Shown here piece after piece: positions 1-6,349 of a stretch of DNA of 13,169 nt. The notes under the pieces were generated by a model. That model was not told the DNA's origin and ran no database searches. It saw only the letters and a list, made by a program, of their open reading frames with translations. The position numbers and the translations under genes were made by a program. The first letter of the stretch is position 1, and the number at the start of each line of letters is the position of its first letter. The DNA lies in assembly GCA_003662715.1 (NCBI GenBank), contig QMYO01000016.1:1-13169 (forward strand), given 5' to 3'. Source of the stretch: Candidatus Bathyarchaeota archaeon (lineage in GTDB: Archaea; Thermoproteota; Bathyarchaeia; Bathyarchaeales; Bathyarchaeaceae).

Positions 1-1
1 T

Positions 2-1480
2 GCTGGGGTAGCTGGTGCAGCAGGCAAAGATTTGCTTGGTCAACTGTTTCCGCCGGGCGTGCAGGCGGCAAAGAAGCCGCCTCCAGAACCGAAGATTCCC
101 ATCAATAGTGCTGTTATAATAGGCGCTGGAGTTGCGGGTCTAACAGCGGCTATGTTGCTCACGGACATGGGAAAAGAGGTGACAGTGCTGGAGTCTTGCC
201 ACAGACCAGGCGGAAGAATTCAAACGGCAACTTACCCCAACGGACAGCACGCCGTAGTAGGGTTCATGGAGTGGTATGACAAATGTGTGGACCCAGACAC
301 TTGGTGGCTTCTTAGCGAACTTGGATTCACGGGGAATGACTATATAAAGTGGCCGGATTCCCAGTATTACTACTGGAGAGGCGAATACCACTATCAGGAC
401 GGCACTTGGACGCAATTCATTAATTCACTTCCATTCGACGACGCGGAAGGAGCAGCAGGATTCTTTGCATCCGAGGATGAAATCGGGGATATAGGACCAG
501 ATGTGTGTACTTGGCCCTTGGACACAGGGGACTACCCAGATTATGACTATACAGACTTCGAAGACTGGATGCTACATAATCCAGATGGAACACCACATTG
601 GCGCCCTGACGTAGCAGAACTCTGGGACATTAACCTGAGGAGTGAACTCGGGGTAAATTCATACCTAAGTAGCGCGGCATTTGGCATCCTCTCTGCTACC
701 TACTGGGATCTCGGTAGAGGATTCTACATACTTAAGGGAGGCAACTACGGAATAATTGAAAGACTTATGCAAAGAATACCCTCGGGCGCCGTGCACCTGA
801 ACGAACCAGTGTCCAGTGTGACAAACACAGCCACAGGCGTCCAAGTAGAAACTCACAACGGCACCTACACGGCTGACGTTGCAATCGTCGCTACTCAGCA
901 CAGTAAGGTAGCCAGTATAGTTCCGGAGCTTCCAAGCGACAGGGTAGCCATTCTAGAATCAATGGGAGCACCCAAAAACTTTCTAGCACTTCAGCAGTAC
1001 AGCGAAAGGTTCTGGGAGACAAAGTACGGCATGGAAGGTTGGGGCGGATACTCGGATCACGGTGTCCATCACACCCTTAGGCCTGGTGCCTACAGCATTG
1101 GCAACGAGACAAGCTTCCAAACGGGTTCAACAGGAATACTTTCAACATACATTAATGAACCTGAAGCGAGCAACCTATGGAGAAAACCCAAAGGAATACA
1201 CGCTAACACAGCAACCGCTGACAAGATAACGAATCATGTGTTAGATGATCTAGAAACCTACTGGCCAGAAGTCAGAGACTACTATATCGAGGGATCCGGA
1301 CGCGTGTTCCAGTGGGATCCATACGGACCTATCTGGCCAGTCGAACACGTGCTAAACGGAAACTACGCAAAGAACAAACAGCCAGTTGGAAGAATCTACT
1401 TCGCCGGCGACTACATCGAAGATTTCGGTGTAGGGGACGCCATACTGAGCGCGCGCAACGTAGTAGACAAATTCGAGTAG
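2..1480 (+). CDS. FAD-dependent amine oxidase family flavoprotein, 5' partial
   Basis: The reading frame is open from the left edge, so the true start is outside the window. A TTG at 32 is only an internal candidate. The first visible residues read AGVAGAAG and then a Pro/Lys-rich stretch; this resembles the end of a Tat-type signal h-region, with VQA before AKK as a possible cleavage site. A dinucleotide-binding motif follows (VIIGAGVAGLTAA, about residues 38-50 of the visible frame), then PGGRIQT. The C-terminus has GRIYFAGDYIEDFGVGDAILSA, the FAD-contacting end of the amine oxidase/phytoene desaturase fold (PF01593-like). The central part is rich in Trp, Tyr and Asp. The substrate cannot be read from sequence; an exported flavin oxidase is an inference. 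It is not obviously linked to heme synthesis, since it lies on the far side of a convergent junction. Confidence 0.85.
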   Translation, partial: AGVAGAAGKDLLGQLFPPGVQAAKKPPPEPKIPINSAVIIGAGVAGLTAAMLLTDMGKEVTVLESCHRPGGRIQTATYPNGQHAVVGFMEWYDKCVDPDTWWLLSELGFTGNDYIKWPDSQYYYWRGEYHYQDGTWTQFINSLPFDDAEGAAGFFASEDEIGDIGPDVCTWPLDTGDYPDYDYTDFEDWMLHNPDGTPHWRPDVAELWDINLRSELGVNSYLSSAAFGILSATYWDLGRGFYILKGGNYGIIERLMQRIPSGAVHLNEPVSSVTNTATGVQVETHNGTYTADVAIVATQHSKVASIVPELPSDRVAILESMGAPKNFLALQQYSERFWETKYGMEGWGGYSDHGVHHTLRPGAYSIGNETSFQTGSTGILSTYINEPEASNLWRKPKGIHANTATADKITNHVLDDLETYWPEVRDYYIEGSGRVFQWDPYGPIWPVEHVLNGNYAKNKQPVGRIYFAGDYIEDFGVGDAILSARNVVDKFE

Positions 1481-1548
1481 AACTTCCAAAAACGGGCAGA
1501 GAAGAATAAACCATCTGATCTGCCAATATTCCCCTTTTTTTAAAATAC
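1481..1548 (+). terminator. Convergent spacer with T-run terminator
   Basis: This short spacer lies between the flavoprotein stop and the stop of the minus-strand YkgJ-like gene. A CCCC followed by seven T at 1535-1541 is a typical archaeal T-rich termination signal for the plus-strand gene. No convincing hairpin is present. The opposite direction has only a four-T run (A at 1542-1545), so the minus-strand terminator is weak or lies inside the flavoprotein gene. Confidence 0.5.
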
Positions 1549-2703
1549 CTAAAAGCCACAACTCTTCTTTTTAGATTTATAACCTACCGCAGAAAAATCG
1601 GGTTTTTTTTGAATATATTCTATAGGAATCACACGCAGTGAAAGCATCTCGAATTGATTGAGAACTACGGGTTCGGAAAAACTTATTATTTCCCTCATGG
1701 TATCGCGATCAACCCTTGTAAGCTCATCTCTACTCGAAATTATAGCCGCCCCAATTTCCAGAGACACCAAAGAACCGACCAAAAGCTCTGACAAATAAAC
1801 TGGAACATGTCTAGGACCAAATTCAAGGCACGTAGCTGCTAAAGACAGAAAAGGACGCTTAAACATCAGCGAAACATAATTATTAAAAAGATTATGGGCG
1901 CCGTTATCAAGTTCTAAGTCTGGAGACTTCTCAGGAGTTTTAAACCTAACTTCCCTTCTGTCTCGTAATTCGCTATCAACCGAAATCATTATGGTCTCTG
2001 AACCACGAACTTTTATGTAGTAAACTCTGCAAGATTCAAACCTAGTTGCAATGTACCCTCTTGCAACGTTGAATACAAGTTTTGACCACGGAGGAAGTTC
2101 ACTATGTTCTCTCTTTAATTTCGGAATTTCTAGAAAATCGTCAGCTGCATCGAAAACTAAATCTTTAAGCTCTGACACAAACGGAAAGCTTTTCTTCCGC
2201 TTAAAGAAGTTCCTCACCTCATCTGACAGACTGACCCAAAAACGATCAGCCTCCTTCCACATTTCATTGTTTTTAGCTTCTTTGTACAGTATATCCATTT
2301 CGACAATTGCGCGCAGTATATATGGATCACTTAATGCTCTTACTATAACTCCAGAGTCAATTTCAAGGTTGGAATTCGTTGCAGGGCAACCAAGCATTGT
2401 CGAAGTAACAATTGCTCCCTCTTCAACGCCGAAAATGAAAGGAAATACCCTACACCCAAAGCGTCGCTGAAGGTATCTTTTACATTTCTTTTGTTCAAGA
2501 TCATAAAAACCACAGATGAGTTTAGGAAAAATGTCAAGGAATTGGTCTGGAACTTTTTCCGGCCGTTGCACAATACAACATAAGCCACACGTGCCAGGTT
2601 CGCATTTATAGCCCTTCGCCCATGCTGGAGCGTAAAATTTGATTGGAAACGTGGCGTGTTTGGTCTTTATTTCACAAGTTTTTTCTATAAAATTGGCTTT
2701 CAT
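1549..2703 (-). CDS. YkgJ-like Cys-rich (Zn/Fe-cluster-type) protein with long unknown C-terminus
   Basis: A 384-residue protein starting at ATG. The N-terminal ~110 residues carry the YkgJ (CxxCxxCC/UPF0153) signature: C34, C39, C42 and C43 in CEPGTCGLCC, then C64, C74 and C84 in a CGFYDLE..C..Y..R..CRVFPF arrangement, and C106 in a GCPA motif. Family members are predicted to bind zinc or an iron-sulfur cluster; their biochemical role is mostly unknown. About 270 further residues match nothing I recognise and make the protein much longer than usual stand-alone YkgJ domains. No signal peptide or membrane helix is evident, so it is probably cytoplasmic. It lies 65 bp downstream of the Lrp-type gene on the same strand and may be co-transcribed or have its own promoter. 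A role in iron handling for the adjacent heme operon is speculation from position. Confidence 0.75.
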   Translation of the reverse strand: MKANFIEKTCEIKTKHATFPIKFYAPAWAKGYKCEPGTCGLCCIVQRPEKVPDQFLDIFPKLICGFYDLEQKKCKRYLQRRFGCRVFPFIFGVEEGAIVTSTMLGCPATNSNLEIDSGVIVRALSDPYILRAIVEMDILYKEAKNNEMWKEADRFWVSLSDEVRNFFKRKKSFPFVSELKDLVFDAADDFLEIPKLKREHSELPPWSKLVFNVARGYIATRFESCRVYYIKVRGSETIMISVDSELRDRREVRFKTPEKSPDLELDNGAHNLFNNYVSLMFKRPFLSLAATCLEFGPRHVPVYLSELLVGSLVSLEIGAAIISSRDELTRVDRDTMREIISFSEPVVLNQFEMLSLRVIPIEYIQKKPDFSAVGYKSKKKSCGF

Positions 2704-2725
2704 AGTTGAAAGAGGGTCAGTCAGA

Positions 2726-2735
2726 CTTAAAAGTT
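2726..2735 (-). promoter_or_regulatory. Candidate TATA box of the YkgJ-like gene
   Basis: On the minus strand this reads AACTTTTAAG. It is centred about 28 nt before the ATG at 2703, the spacing expected between an archaeal TATA box and the transcription start. No GGAG/GGTG ribosome site precedes the ATG, so the mRNA may be leaderless. This rests on spacing and AT content only. Confidence 0.35.
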
Positions 2736-2768
2736 ATGTGTTAGTGGGCGAGTCATAATGATAAGTTG

Positions 2769-3221
2769 TTATAGTTTAAATATGGGTTCAACCCGCATTA
2801 TACGCGTAGCAACCGACACAGACACATCCCTTACCCCCGGAATCATCTTCACTCTTTTCCTAATTTCGCCGAGATGAGTCATGTCTCTAGCGTGAACCAC
2901 GGCAACAATGTCATATTCTCCAGTGCTCTGGAACACGTGGTGTGCCTCATCAAAAGATGCTAACTGCTCAACAGCCTTATCGAGCAGTGATGGCTCAACC
3001 TTAGCCACAATTGTGGCGGTTATGGGTAACCCGATCTTCCTTGGGTCAAGCAAAGTAATAAATCGGGTGATAACACCCTTCTCAATCAACTTCTTAACTC
3101 GAAACCTCACAGTTGCTTCACTAACACCTAATTTACGAGCAATCTTGGCAAACGGGGTTCGCGCATCCCTCTGTAACATGTTCAGAAGTTTCTTATCCAC
3201 CTCATCTAACTTAACAGACAA
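2769..3221 (-). CDS. Lrp/AsnC family transcriptional regulator
   Basis: A 150-residue protein when started at the TTG at 3221, which gives MSVKLDEVDKKLL, the usual Lrp N-terminus. A GGTGA ribosome site sits five bases before it. Longer starts exist (ATG at 3257, GTG at 3296; 175 residues) but add an atypical extension and lack good ribosome sites. The N-terminal half is a winged helix-turn-helix (DEVDKKLLNMLQRDARTPFA, then KLGVSEATVRFRVKKL). The C-terminal half is a RAM effector/oligomer domain with STGEYDIVAVVHA. It lacks the siroheme decarboxylase signatures seen in the AhbA/AhbB genes nearby (HNYxRxH and HCYxR), so I read it as a DNA-binding regulator. It is transcribed divergently from the heme operon, which suggests control of that operon, of itself, or both. 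Its effector is unknown. Confidence 0.85.
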   Translation of the reverse strand: MSVKLDEVDKKLLNMLQRDARTPFAKIARKLGVSEATVRFRVKKLIEKGVITRFITLLDPRKIGLPITATIVAKVEPSLLDKAVEQLASFDEAHHVFQSTGEYDIVAVVHARDMTHLGEIRKRVKMIPGVRDVSVSVATRIMRVEPIFKL

Positions 3222-3226
3222 TAACT

Positions 3227-3231
3227 TCACC
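3227..3231 (-). promoter_or_regulatory. Ribosome site supporting TTG start of the Lrp-type gene
   Basis: On the minus strand GGTGA is followed by five bases (AGTTA) and then TTG. GGTGA pairs with the CACCU core of the archaeal 16S tail. It is the best ribosome site near any of the candidate starts and decides in favour of the 150-residue form. Confidence 0.45.
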
Positions 3232-3247
3232 ACAATTGTATTAAAAC

Positions 3248-3266
3248 AAGTTTCCATATGAAACTT
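3248..3266. promoter_or_regulatory. 19-bp perfect inverted repeat, candidate operator
   Basis: AAGTTTCCATATGAAACTT has 7-bp arms (AAGTTTC/GAAACTT) around CATAT. It lies 27 bp before the TTG start of the Lrp-type gene, about where transcription would begin if the TTAAATTTTT box (3271-3280) is the promoter. Size and symmetry fit an Lrp-family dimer site. Autoregulation is an inference. Confidence 0.45.
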
Positions 3267-3270
3267 TCCC

Positions 3271-3280
3271 AAAAATTTAA
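3271..3280 (-). promoter_or_regulatory. Candidate TATA box of the Lrp-type gene
   Basis: On the minus strand TTAAATTTTT lies about 50 nt before the TTG start and would place the transcript start near 3250, inside the 19-bp inverted repeat. An alternative box is CTATATTTAA at 3345-3354, which would give a leader of about 100 nt. Sequence alone does not decide between them. Confidence 0.3.
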
Positions 3281-3290
3281 CTGACGTTAA
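3277..3290. promoter_or_regulatory. Second inverted repeat TTAAC-N4-GTTAA
   Basis: TTAACTGACGTTAA has 5-bp arms around TGAC. It overlaps the candidate TATA box of the Lrp-type gene, and its centre is about 26 bp (roughly 2.5 helical turns) from that of the 19-bp inverted repeat. It could be a second regulator site. It is short enough to arise by chance in AT-rich DNA. Confidence 0.3.
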
Positions 3291-3365
3291 GTTCACCTAT
3301 AGGCGAGTCAACGTTTTTTCGGAATTCGTAATCGTTTTCATTGATTAAATATAGAGTCCGCAAAT

Positions 3366-3375
3366 TTTTTATATT
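3366..3375 (+). promoter_or_regulatory. Candidate TATA box of the heme operon
   Basis: TTTTTATATT lies about 40 nt before the sirC ATG and predicts a transcript start near 3395, giving a leader of about 16 nt. The palindrome TCAAACTTGA (3375-3384) lies just downstream and contains the AAACTT core found in the 19-bp repeat of the divergent gene. The TTAAATATA at 3345-3353 is an alternative box. Confidence 0.4.
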
Positions 3376-3410
3376 CAAACTTGAGATAAATTAACGCCAG
3401 CCGAGAAGAG

Positions 3411-4064
3411 ATGCAAGATATGCTTATTGACTTGAAGCTCGCGGGAAAAACGGTTTTAATATTCGGTGGCGGAAAGATAGGTGAAAAGAAAGCCAGAAAG
3501 TTCTTACAAGCAAATTCAATGGTTGTCGTTGTTAGCAAGAGCTTCACGGATGACCTTAAACGGTTAGGTCAACAAGGAAAGCTGAAGCTAGTAGAAGCAG
3601 AGGTTAAGGTTGACTCCCCATCAATCACCTCGTTGATTTCAAAATCTGATTTAGTCATTGCCGCAACCGATAATCCGAAACTAAACGAGGACATTGTCAA
3701 GGAAGCAAGAAAAAGAGGGGTTCTCGTGTGTGCCGTAGACATGCCTTCAATTAACGACTTTTACCTACCAGCCATTGCACAAATTGGAGAAATCCAAATA
3801 GCGGTAAGCACAGGAGGCAAAAGTCCAGCGATGGCAAGGATTCTACGCAAAAGAGTTGAAGAACTCATCACGAAAGAGGACGCTCTCCAAGTGGAGCTTC
3901 AACATTACGCCAGAAAACTCGCGAAGTCTCACATACCAGACGAAAAAGCCCGCAAAAGTGTTCTCTATCAAATCATCCAGAACTCCGATGTCAAACGTCT
4001 ACTCAAAGAAGACAACTTAAAGGAGGCAGAGGCTCTTGCCAAACAAATCATTGAAAAATACTAA
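3411..4064 (+). CDS. sirC: Precorrin-2 dehydrogenase (SirC/CysG N-terminal-like)
   Basis: A 217-residue cytoplasmic protein. It oxidises precorrin-2 to sirohydrochlorin with NAD+, the step before iron insertion to siroheme. The N-terminal Rossmann motif is VLIFGGGKIGEKKA (residues 15-28). IAATDNPKLNEDI and the family motif AVSTGGKSPAMARILRKR (131-148) follow, and then a helical C-terminal domain. D110 in CAVDMPS sits where CysG/Met8 proteins carry an Asp implicated in dehydrogenation and chelation (my alignment by eye). It is first in the heme operon behind the divergent promoter. A second ATG at 3420 is a possible alternative start; neither has a strong ribosome site. Length fits single-function SirC, with no methyltransferase fusion. 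Whether it also inserts iron cannot be told from sequence, but no other chelatase gene is visible in the window. Confidence 0.9.
   Translation: MQDMLIDLKLAGKTVLIFGGGKIGEKKARKFLQANSMVVVVSKSFTDDLKRLGQQGKLKLVEAEVKVDSPSITSLISKSDLVIAATDNPKLNEDIVKEARKRGVLVCAVDMPSINDFYLPAIAQIGEIQIAVSTGGKSPAMARILRKRVEELITKEDALQVELQHYARKLAKSHIPDEKARKSVLYQIIQNSDVKRLLKEDNLKEAEALAKQIIEKY
4021..4026 (+). promoter_or_regulatory. Ribosome site of hemA inside sirC
   Basis: AGGAGG lies within the sirC 3' coding region and ends nine bases before the TTG at 4036. It is one of the strongest ribosome sites in the window and supports a hemA start inside sirC rather than the GTG at 4069, which has no such site. Confidence 0.5.
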
Positions 4065-5382
4065 AAACGTGAGAATCTGCGGAGAAACAAGCAGAATACT
4101 CAATCTCCGCTTCACACACAAAAAAACTCCCATAACCACCCTAGAAGCGCTGACCTTCAATGACCTTCACAGAGCATTGGAAGAGATGCATGCGCTCAGT
4201 TACGTACAGGAATGCGTAATATTACAAACTTGTAATCGCGTTGAAATCTTCGCCACTGTCCCAGAACAAAACTTGGTGAAGGCCGAGTCAGAAATCGCTG
4301 AACACTGGAGGCAAAGGGCTGGACTAGACAAAGAGAGATTCTACCACACGCTCGAAAAATCCTCCAACTCAGAGGCGCTAATCCACCTTTTGAGGTTAAC
4401 GTCTGGTCTGGAGTCTATGATAGTCGGCGAGGACCAAATTCTCGGTCAGGTTCGAGAAGCAGTCAACAAAGCAAAAAAATGCGGTACAATTGGGCCAATT
4501 CTGGAAACAGCCTTTAAGAAAGCCGTCAAAACAGGGATAGCGGTCCGCCTCAAAACAGCGATCAACAAAGGTGCTATTTCGATAGGGTCCGCCGCTGTTG
4601 ATCTACTAGAAGAAGTCTTTGGAGATTTAAAAGATAGAAAGATCGTTGTGGTTGGAGCTGGTGAAACCGGCGGACTTGTGGGCAAAGCTCTAGCTCTCAG
4701 AAAGCAAGCTGTGCTCTTTGTAGCTAACAGAACCTACGACAGAGGCGTTAGACTTGCGAGAATGTTAGGTGGGCAAGCTGTTAGATTCAACAAACTCAGC
4801 GAACTTCTGGCTCATGTCGACGCTGTGATCGTTGCAACCTCAGCTCCTCACTATGTACTAAAGAAAGAGTTGGTAGAAAGGATATTAGATGATAGAAAGG
4901 ACAAGAAGCTACTTATCATAGACTTAGCTCAACCTAGGAATGTGGAAGAAAGCGTGGCTGAACTGCCAAACATAGAGCTCCGCAACATTGATGATCTGCG
5001 AGGAGTTGCTGAGACAAATCTTAGGATGCGTCTTAGAGAGGCAAAAAGAGCGGAGACAATAGTTGAGAAAGAGGCTAGGCGCTTAGAGTTAATGTTAAAA
5101 CGCAAACAAGTAGAACCTATCATTTCAGCCATGTGTTGTCGAGCCGAGGAAATCAGATGCAAAGAACTGAAAAAAGCCTTAAGAATGCTTGGAAAATTGG
5201 ATGATGAACAACGAAAAGTCATTGATAATTTGACACATAAGTTAACTGAACGAATTTTGTACCATCCAATCGTGAAATTAAGAAAAGCCGCCGAGAGCGG
5301 CGATGTTAACAAAGTCTCATTTGTTCAAGAGCTATTCGGTCTTAATCCGCCTCAAGGAGCAGAAGAAAGCGATGTTTCCTAA
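4036..5382 (+). CDS. hemA: Glutamyl-tRNA reductase
   Basis: A 448-residue protein from TTG 4036; the GTG at 4069 would give 437 residues and also fits family length. It reduces glutamyl-tRNA(Glu) to glutamate-1-semialdehyde with NADPH, the first committed step of tetrapyrrole synthesis. The catalytic Cys is C66 in VILQTCNRVEIFA, within the substrate domain. SGLESMIVGEDQILGQV (123-139) is a hallmark of the family. The NADPH-binding domain has VVVGAGETGG (204-213), and a helical dimerisation domain follows with ERILYHPIVKLRK near the C-terminus. All three domains appear complete. The gene overlaps the end of sirC by 29 nt and the start of hemB by 11 nt. Its product would pass the unstable semialdehyde to HemL, encoded two genes downstream. 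Confidence 0.95.
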   Translation: MPNKSLKNTKNVRICGETSRILNLRFTHKKTPITTLEALTFNDLHRALEEMHALSYVQECVILQTCNRVEIFATVPEQNLVKAESEIAEHWRQRAGLDKERFYHTLEKSSNSEALIHLLRLTSGLESMIVGEDQILGQVREAVNKAKKCGTIGPILETAFKKAVKTGIAVRLKTAINKGAISIGSAAVDLLEEVFGDLKDRKIVVVGAGETGGLVGKALALRKQAVLFVANRTYDRGVRLARMLGGQAVRFNKLSELLAHVDAVIVATSAPHYVLKKELVERILDDRKDKKLLIIDLAQPRNVEESVAELPNIELRNIDDLRGVAETNLRMRLREAKRAETIVEKEARRLELMLKRKQVEPIISAMCCRAEEIRCKELKKALRMLGKLDDEQRKVIDNLTHKLTERILYHPIVKLRKAAESGDVNKVSFVQELFGLNPPQGAEESDVS

Positions 5383-6349
5383 ACTTCGGATGAGAAGGCT
5401 TCGAAGAACACCAAAAATTAGGAAACTTGTCGAAGAAACGACTCTGACCCCAAGCGATTTGGTTTACCCTATGTTTGTTAAAGAAGGCATCAATAACCCT
5501 GAACCTATACATACCATGCCGGGTCAGTTTCGATTACCCTTACGCTATGTTGCTAAGGAAGCGAAGAATATCGCTTCCTTAGGCGTATCCGCTGTGATTC
5601 TATTTGGGATTCCAGTAAAAAAGGATAAAGTTGGGTCTTCTGCTTACGATAAGAACGGCATCGTTCAGCAAGGAGTCAAGGCTATAAAAGAAACTCTGGA
5701 AAATGAGTTGGTAGTGATGACTGATGTTTGCCTCTGTCAATATACGAGCCACGGACATTGCGGAGTTGTTAAAGGTAATGACGTTCTAAATGACCCAACC
5801 CTTGAAATCTTGCAGAGAATGGCTGTGAGCCATGCAGAAGCGGGTGCCGACGTTGTGGCGCCATCTGGTATGATAGATGGACAGGTTCAAGCAATAAGGG
5901 AAGCTTTAGATAACAGCGGTTTTGCGAATGTGGCTATTATGGCTTATTCAGCTAAACATGCTTCCTCATTTTATGAGTCATTCAGAGAGGCTGCGCATTC
6001 TTCTCCATCTTTCGGCGACCGGAGAGGCTACCAGATGAGTTATGCTAATCCAAATGAAGCCCTTCGAGAAGTCGAGTTGGACATAAAGGAGGGCGCAGAC
6101 ATAGTCATGGTTAAGCCAGCTTTAGCCTATCTTGATCTGATTTATCGGGTGAAAACAAAATTCGGTTTGCCTACAGCAGCCTACAACGTCAGCGGAGAAT
6201 ACTCCATGATCAAGGCAGCAGCCGAAAAAGGCTGGATTAACGAAAAGGCAATAGCTCTTGAAGTTTTAACGGCAATCAAACGGGCTGGGGCAGACATGAT
6301 TCTCACTTACTTTGCTAAGGAGACAGCTAGGTGGTTAACCGAAAAATGA
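5372..6349 (+). CDS. hemB: Delta-aminolevulinic acid dehydratase (porphobilinogen synthase)
   Basis: A 325-residue enzyme that condenses two 5-aminolevulinate molecules to porphobilinogen. The ATG at 5372 is chosen because MFPKLRMRRLRRTPKIR is the usual N-terminus; an upstream in-frame start at 5303 would only add sequence inside hemA. DVCLCQYTSHGHCG places C120, C122 and C130 as a zinc site, so this is the zinc-dependent type. The two Schiff-base lysines are K195 (YSAKHASSF) and K248 (IVMVKPALAY). GDRRGYQM matches the substrate-site region. It overlaps hemA by 11 nt and hands over to hemL through an ATGA overlap. Length and motifs are typical and complete. Confidence 0.96.
   Translation: MFPKLRMRRLRRTPKIRKLVEETTLTPSDLVYPMFVKEGINNPEPIHTMPGQFRLPLRYVAKEAKNIASLGVSAVILFGIPVKKDKVGSSAYDKNGIVQQGVKAIKETLENELVVMTDVCLCQYTSHGHCGVVKGNDVLNDPTLEILQRMAVSHAEAGADVVAPSGMIDGQVQAIREALDNSGFANVAIMAYSAKHASSFYESFREAAHSSPSFGDRRGYQMSYANPNEALREVELDIKEGADIVMVKPALAYLDLIYRVKTKFGLPTAAYNVSGEYSMIKAAAEKGWINEKAIALEVLTAIKRAGADMILTYFAKETARWLTEK

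Noticed and set aside
2051..2470. A 139-codon plus-strand frame opposite the YkgJ-like gene
   Set aside because: It is antisense to a frame with a coherent cysteine motif; its Ser/Leu-rich translation has no recognisable domain.
2769..3221. The Lrp-type gene as a third siroheme decarboxylase subunit
   Set aside because: It lacks HNYxRxH and HCYxR signatures and has a normal regulator helix-turn-helix and STGEYDIV RAM motif.
4929..5312. A 127-codon minus-strand frame inside hemA
   Set aside because: It is antisense to well-conserved HemA sequence and the product shows no motif.
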